8,680 bases of DNA from an uncultured Clostridium sp. (GTDB lineage Bacteria > Bacillota > Clostridia > TANB77 > CAG-508). The DNA is taken from assembly GCA_900556695.1 (NCBI GenBank), contig USQA01000048.1:1-8680 (forward strand), given 5' to 3'. The notes beneath the pieces are model-generated. The model made no database searches and was not told where the DNA came from. It saw only the letters and a list, made by a program, of their open reading frames with translations. A program made the position numbers and the translations under genes. Of this stretch, positions 5,108-8,680 are shown one piece after another (position 1 is the stretch's first letter; each line of letters starts with the position of its first letter).

Positions 5108-7849
5108 TTAGTTTTTACCACAACAATTTTTATATTTTTTACCACTTCCACATGGGCAAGGATCATTTCTGCCAACTTTTGGTCCTTCATTTCTTACTGT
5201 TCTATCAACATCTGTACCTATTTTTGAACCTCCATCAACACTATGAATAGCTTCTAACGCTGCTCCTGTAATTTTTACAGTTTCTTGTCTTTTTGCTTCT
5301 CCTTGTTGTCTAATGTGCATTAATATTTTTGTTACATCTACTTTGATATCGCTAATCATTTCGTCAAACATATCAAATCCTTCTAATCTATATTGAACCA
5401 CAGGATCTTTTTGTCCATATGCACGAAGGCCTATACCATTTTTTAGTTCATCCATACTGTCGATATGATTCATCCATTTTTCATCAACAACTTTAAGCAT
5501 TACAACTCTTTCAAGTTCTCTCATTTGGTCTGAACCTATTTCTTCTTCTTTTTGTGCATAGATTTCCATAGCTTTTTTCTTTAATTCTTCTGAAATTTTT
5601 GATATATCATTTTTATTTTCCTTAATGTAATCTAACATATCAATTCCAAATATATTTATTATTTCAGTATTTAAAGATTCTACATTTAATTGTTGTTCTT
5701 CACCTTCAATAAACATTCCAACAATGCTATCTGCTACTGCTTCTATCATGTTAACTATACTGTCATGTATGTTTTCTCCATCTAGAACTTGACGTCTTTG
5801 TTTGTATATTATTTCTCTTTGTGCATTCATTACATCATCATATTTTAATACATTTTTACGTATACTAAAGTTTCTTCCTTCTACTTTCTTTTGAGCATTT
5901 TCTACTGCTCTTGAGATTATTCTAGAATCAATTGGCATATTTTCATCTGCACCTAATGTATTATACACTTTAGTAATTGCATCTCCACCAAATATTTTCA
6001 TTAAGTCATCATCTAAGCCAATAAAGAATTTAGATTCACCTATATCTCCTTGACGACCAGAACGTCCTCTTAATTGGTTGTCAATTCTTCTTGATTCATG
6101 TCTTTCTGTACCAATAATTTTTAAACCACCAGCATCAATGACTTTTTCTTTTTCTTCTTTTATTTCATCATCATATTTTTTAACTAATTCATTAAATTGT
6201 TCTCTTGCTTTTAATATTTCTTTATCATCTGTTTCATAATAAGTAGTTGCTTCTTCTATTAATTCTGGTGAAACTTTCTTTCTTCTCATTTCTTCTTTTG
6301 CTAAAAATTCACTATTTCCACCAAGCATAATATCAGTACCACGACCAGCCATGTTTGTTGCTATTGTTACAGCATTATATTTACCAGCTTGTGCTACAAT
6401 TTCAGCTTCTTTTTCATGATATTTAGCATTTAATACTTCATGATTGATTCCTTCTTGTTTCAATAATTTGCTTAATTTTTCAGATTTTTCAATTGAAACT
6501 GTACCAATTAATACTGGTTGTCCTTTATCATGACTTTCTTTTACGCTTTCTACTATTGCTCTATATTTAGCATTTTCATTTTTGTATATAACATCATTTT
6601 GATCATCACGAATCATTGGTTTGTTTGTTGGTATTTCTACAACGTCTAAATTGTAAATCTCTTCAAATTCTGCTTCTTCTGTCATAGCAGTACCTGTCAT
6701 ACCTGATAATTTATCGTACATTCTAAAGAAGTTTTGGAATGTTATTGTTGCTAATGTTTTAGATTCATCTGCAATTTTTACATGTTCTTTAGCTTCAATT
6801 GCTTGATGCAATCCATTGTTGTATCTTCTTCCATACATTATACGTCCTGTAAATTCATCAACAATTAAAACTTCTCCATCTTTTACAATGTAATCAATAT
6901 CTTTTTTCATAATTCCATGCGCACGTAATGCTTGATTTACATGGTGTACTAATGTAGAGTTTTCCAAGTCGTTAAAGTTTTCAAGTCCAAATGCATCTTC
7001 TGCCTTTTTTATACCTTTTTGTGTTAATGAAGCTGATTTAGCTTTTAAATCAACAATATAATCGTATTTTTCGTTATCTTCTGCTTGATCAAAATCTTTA
7101 ACATCTTCTTCAACTATTACTTTTGGAGATAATTTTTTTACAAAATTATCAGCTTTTTTATATAAATCTGAAGATTCATTTGCTCTACCAGATATAATTA
7201 ACGGAGTTCTTGCTTCATCTATTAAAATACTATCTATTTCGTCAACTATTGCATAATGTAATCCTCTTTGAACCAACTGATCTTCATAAATAACCATGTT
7301 ATCTCTTAAGTAGTCAAATCCGAATTCATTATTTGTTCCATAAGTTACATCAGCATTGTATGCTTCTTGTTTTTCTTTTGGCTCCATTCCAGCTATAACA
7401 AGTCCTACTGAAAGACCTAAGAATTTATATAATTTTCCCATCCATTCACTATCTCTTTTTGCTAAGTAATCATTAACTGTAATAACGTGAACTCCTTTTC
7501 CTTCTAAAGCATTTAAATATACTGGTAATGTTGCAACTAATGTTTTACCTTCACCTGTTTTCATTTCAGCAATTCTACCTTGGTGTAATATGATACCACC
7601 AATTAATTGAACATCAAAATGTCTCATTCCTAAGACTCTTTTAGATGCTTCTCTAACAACTGCGAATGCTTCTGGAAGAATATCATCTAATGTTTTTCCT
7701 TCTTTTAATTGTTCTTTAAAATACTCCGTTTTGGCTCTTAACTCACTATCACTTAATTTTGAAATTTCTTCTTCTAAACCGTTAATTTTATTTATTATCG
7801 GTCTTACTCTTTTTACTTCTTTTTCACTATATGACTTAAATAGTTTCAT
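5108..7849 (-). CDS. secA: Preprotein translocase ATPase SecA
   Basis: SecA is the motor that pushes unfolded preproteins through the SecYEG channel in the cytoplasmic membrane. The 913-residue protein has Walker A MKTGEGKT (96-103), Walker B VDEIDS (202-207), DEARTPLIISG (211-221), GMTGTA in the first half (383-388), GRGTD (502-506) and QLRGRSGRQGD (592-602). The C-terminus ends in a SEC-C zinc site with Cys898, Cys900, Cys909 and Cys910, used for SecB or lipid contact in homologues. It is longer than B. subtilis SecA (841), mainly because of a charged insertion at about 511-572 in the second nucleotide-binding domain, which I recall from other Clostridia. The ATG follows AGGAGG (7866-7861) at 11 bases. 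A sigma-A promoter lies close upstream and a strong terminator downstream, so it can be transcribed alone. No SecM-like arrest gene is visible upstream. Confidence 0.98.
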   Translation of the reverse strand: MKLFKSYSEKEVKRVRPIINKINGLEEEISKLSDSELRAKTEYFKEQLKEGKTLDDILPEAFAVVREASKRVLGMRHFDVQLIGGIILHQGRIAEMKTGEGKTLVATLPVYLNALEGKGVHVITVNDYLAKRDSEWMGKLYKFLGLSVGLVIAGMEPKEKQEAYNADVTYGTNNEFGFDYLRDNMVIYEDQLVQRGLHYAIVDEIDSILIDEARTPLIISGRANESSDLYKKADNFVKKLSPKVIVEEDVKDFDQAEDNEKYDYIVDLKAKSASLTQKGIKKAEDAFGLENFNDLENSTLVHHVNQALRAHGIMKKDIDYIVKDGEVLIVDEFTGRIMYGRRYNNGLHQAIEAKEHVKIADESKTLATITFQNFFRMYDKLSGMTGTAMTEEAEFEEIYNLDVVEIPTNKPMIRDDQNDVIYKNENAKYRAIVESVKESHDKGQPVLIGTVSIEKSEKLSKLLKQEGINHEVLNAKYHEKEAEIVAQAGKYNAVTIATNMAGRGTDIMLGGNSEFLAKEEMRRKKVSPELIEEATTYYETDDKEILKAREQFNELVKKYDDEIKEEKEKVIDAGGLKIIGTERHESRRIDNQLRGRSGRQGDIGESKFFIGLDDDLMKIFGGDAITKVYNTLGADENMPIDSRIISRAVENAQKKVEGRNFSIRKNVLKYDDVMNAQREIIYKQRRQVLDGENIHDSIVNMIEAVADSIVGMFIEGEEQQLNVESLNTEIINIFGIDMLDYIKENKNDISKISEELKKKAMEIYAQKEEEIGSDQMRELERVVMLKVVDEKWMNHIDSMDELKNGIGLRAYGQKDPVVQYRLEGFDMFDEMISDIKVDVTKILMHIRQQGEAKRQETVKITGAALEAIHSVDGGSKIGTDVDRTVRNEGPKVGRNDPCPCGSGKKYKNCCGKN

Positions 7850-7892
7850 ATTGGAATCGTCCTCCTAAGTTTATATAATTTTACACTTTTTT

Positions 7893-7921
7893 ACTATATC
7901 ATTAAAAAAAATTTTTATCAA
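7893..7921 (-). promoter_or_regulatory. Sigma-A promoter of secA
   Basis: On the minus strand TTGATA (7921-7916), a 17-base spacer and TATAGT (7898-7893) give a good sigma-A promoter. Transcription would start near 7886, about 37 bases before the secA ATG. Confidence 0.75.
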
Positions 7922-7960
7922 GTAATTTGGAAAAATATTTTAAGAACAATTTTATATAAT

Positions 7961-7989
7961 AAAAAGGAAGCTTATATAGCTCCCTTTTT
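7961..7989 (-). terminator. Terminator of the 128-residue protein gene
   Basis: A 12-base stem (7989-7978 with 7972-7961) closes a 5-base loop. The one imperfect pair is a G-U wobble on the minus strand but an A-C mismatch on the plus strand, so it favours minus-strand RNA. The right arm ends in TTTTT followed by ATTATA. Confidence 0.72.
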
Positions 7990-8010
7990 TACTTTTTGTT
8001 AAAACAACGT

Positions 8011-8397
8011 TTACAAATGTTCAAGTATATAAACTTCAAAGTCTTCAATCACTTTAAGAAACTCTTCAATCTCCTTGTGCAAAGGCGAAATTTCAGTTTG
8101 GTACATTCCCATTTTTTTCATAAAGCAATCTAAATTTTTCGTAAAGAAATTTTTGTCTTCAATCTTTGTTGGAGTAATTTCTATAACCAAATTTTCTTCA
8201 ATAGGCACTTGAATATATACCTCAGATTTTTTTAAAGTTATAGAAAAAGATTTCAGATATTCAAAACATCTATACTCCTCATAGTTTAAAGACAGATGTA
8301 AAATTGGATTTAATTCTGAAAGTAATTCCTTTCTCTTTTTCCGTATTTTTTTTACTTTTTCTTTTAGTTGTTGTTTTTCTTCGTTTTGTCGTCTCAT
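8011..8397 (-). CDS. Hypothetical 128-residue protein with a basic coiled-coil N-terminus
   Basis: I do not recognise the family. Residues 1-28 are almost entirely Lys, Arg, Glu and Gln with spaced Leu/Val/Ile, suggesting a charged helix or short coiled coil that might bind nucleic acid or a partner protein. Residues 45-77 look like beta strands (CFEYLKSFSITLKK, then VYIQVPIEENLVIEI). The C-terminal part (about 84-128) is predicted helical and acidic. There is no signal peptide or membrane segment, so it is probably cytoplasmic. The start is supported by AAGGAGG (8411-8405), 7 bases before the ATG. It has a near-consensus promoter and its own terminator, so it is a single-gene unit. It lies upstream of secA, where B. 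subtilis has the hibernation factor gene hpf (yvyD), but the sequence does not resemble that protein. Confidence 0.72.
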   Translation of the reverse strand: MRRQNEEKQQLKEKVKKIRKKRKELLSELNPILHLSLNYEEYRCFEYLKSFSITLKKSEVYIQVPIEENLVIEITPTKIEDKNFFTKNLDCFMKKMGMYQTEISPLHKEIEEFLKVIEDFEVYILEHL

Positions 8398-8458
8398 TAT
8401 AAAGCCTCCTTAAAAACACAAAAAGTTAGTATGCAAAAGTTAATTTTAACATATTATC

Positions 8459-8487
8459 ATTATACAACAAAATGGAAATAATTTCAA
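8459..8487 (-). promoter_or_regulatory. Sigma-A promoter of the 128-residue protein gene
   Basis: On the minus strand TTGAAA (8487-8482), a 17-base spacer and a perfect TATAAT (8464-8459) form a strong sigma-A promoter. Transcription would start near 8452, about 55 bases before the ATG at 8397. Confidence 0.78.
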
Positions 8488-8510
8488 GCCACGTTTTAGT
8501 TTTATATATA

Positions 8511-8539
8511 GCATATTGATATCTTATTCAACATATAAT
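8511..8539 (+). promoter_or_regulatory. Putative sigma-E (mother-cell) promoter of the membrane protein gene
   Basis: GCATATT (8511-8517) matches the B. subtilis sigma-E -35 consensus KMATATT at every position. After a 14-base spacer, CATATAAT (8532-8539) matches the -10 consensus CATACAnT except for one C-to-T change. Transcription would start near 8546, just before the ribosome binding site at 8561. No properly spaced sigma-A pair was found for this gene. Confidence 0.5.
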
Positions 8540-8571
8540 TTACTAAATTCATATAGAAATGAGGAATTTAT

Positions 8572-8680
8572 ATGTTTATCTATAATATAAAAATAAATGG
8601 AAGTAAAACTTTTAAAACTTTTTTTGCTATTGTTACAATTTTCATTATAATTGTATTAGGAATTGTTGTGTATAAAATTT
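8572..8680 (+). CDS. N-terminal part of an unidentified membrane protein (cut by window edge)
   Basis: The frame opens at the ATG at 8572 and stays open to the window end, giving 36 residues. The ribosome binding site GAGG (8561-8564) lies 7 bases before the ATG. A short basic head (about 1-15, with several Lys) is followed by a hydrophobic segment from about 16 to 33, rich in Ile, Val and Phe, which would anchor the protein in the membrane with the head inside. The family cannot be recognised from so little sequence. The sigma-E-like promoter upstream suggests expression in the mother cell during sporulation, which is an inference. The gene is divergent from the 128-residue protein gene, and the two promoters lie about 24 bases apart in the shared intergenic region. 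Confidence 0.65.
   Translation, partial: MFIYNIKINGSKTFKTFFAIVTIFIIIVLGIVVYKI

Noticed and set aside
6136..6317. Charged insertion in SecA (about residues 511-572) as a novel domain.
   Set aside because: A charged insertion at this place in the second nucleotide-binding domain is common in SecA of Clostridia and some other bacteria, so it is ordinary family variation.

Overview
The window comes from a very AT-rich, endospore-forming member of the Bacillota, most likely a clostridial lineage. The evidence is the yabP/yabQ spore-cortex pair, a SecA with a Clostridia-like insertion, strong AAGGAGG ribosome binding sites and sigma-A promoters close to TTGACA-N17-TATAAT. The recoding site in prfB shows that UGA is read as stop. 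No RNA gene, CRISPR array or insertion sequence was seen.

Layout from left to right. The minus-strand pair yabP-yabQ (1-524, yabQ cut by the window edge) is a sporulation operon. A plus-strand gene (730-2094) follows, encoding a PIN-PhoH family ATPase with its own sigma-A promoter; it is richer in G+C than its neighbours. It converges, across a bidirectional terminator, on an unusually short minus-strand aspartokinase (2184-3140). Upstream of that, on the same strand, is prfB (3235-4333), encoding release factor 2 through a programmed +1 frameshift. A plus-strand gene for a 136-residue secreted or membrane-anchored protein of unknown function (4590-5000) lies between prfB and the minus-strand secA (5108-7849), with its own promoter and terminator. 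A minus-strand orphan of 128 residues (8011-8397) lies upstream of secA. The plus-strand start of a small membrane protein (8572 to the window end) follows a good sigma-E-like promoter.

The secA-to-prfB order and orientation matches the neighbourhood in Bacillus subtilis, so this is mainly a housekeeping core region (protein export, translation termination, amino-acid biosynthesis). Lineage-specific genes have been placed into it, most of them with their own promoters and terminators. Nothing here looks like a defence island or a complete new system. The points most worth a second look are the PIN-PhoH protein lacking two of four expected PIN catalytic acids, the one-ACT aspartokinase, the secreted orphan cassette between secA and prfB, and the sigma-E-like promoter in front of the unknown membrane protein.
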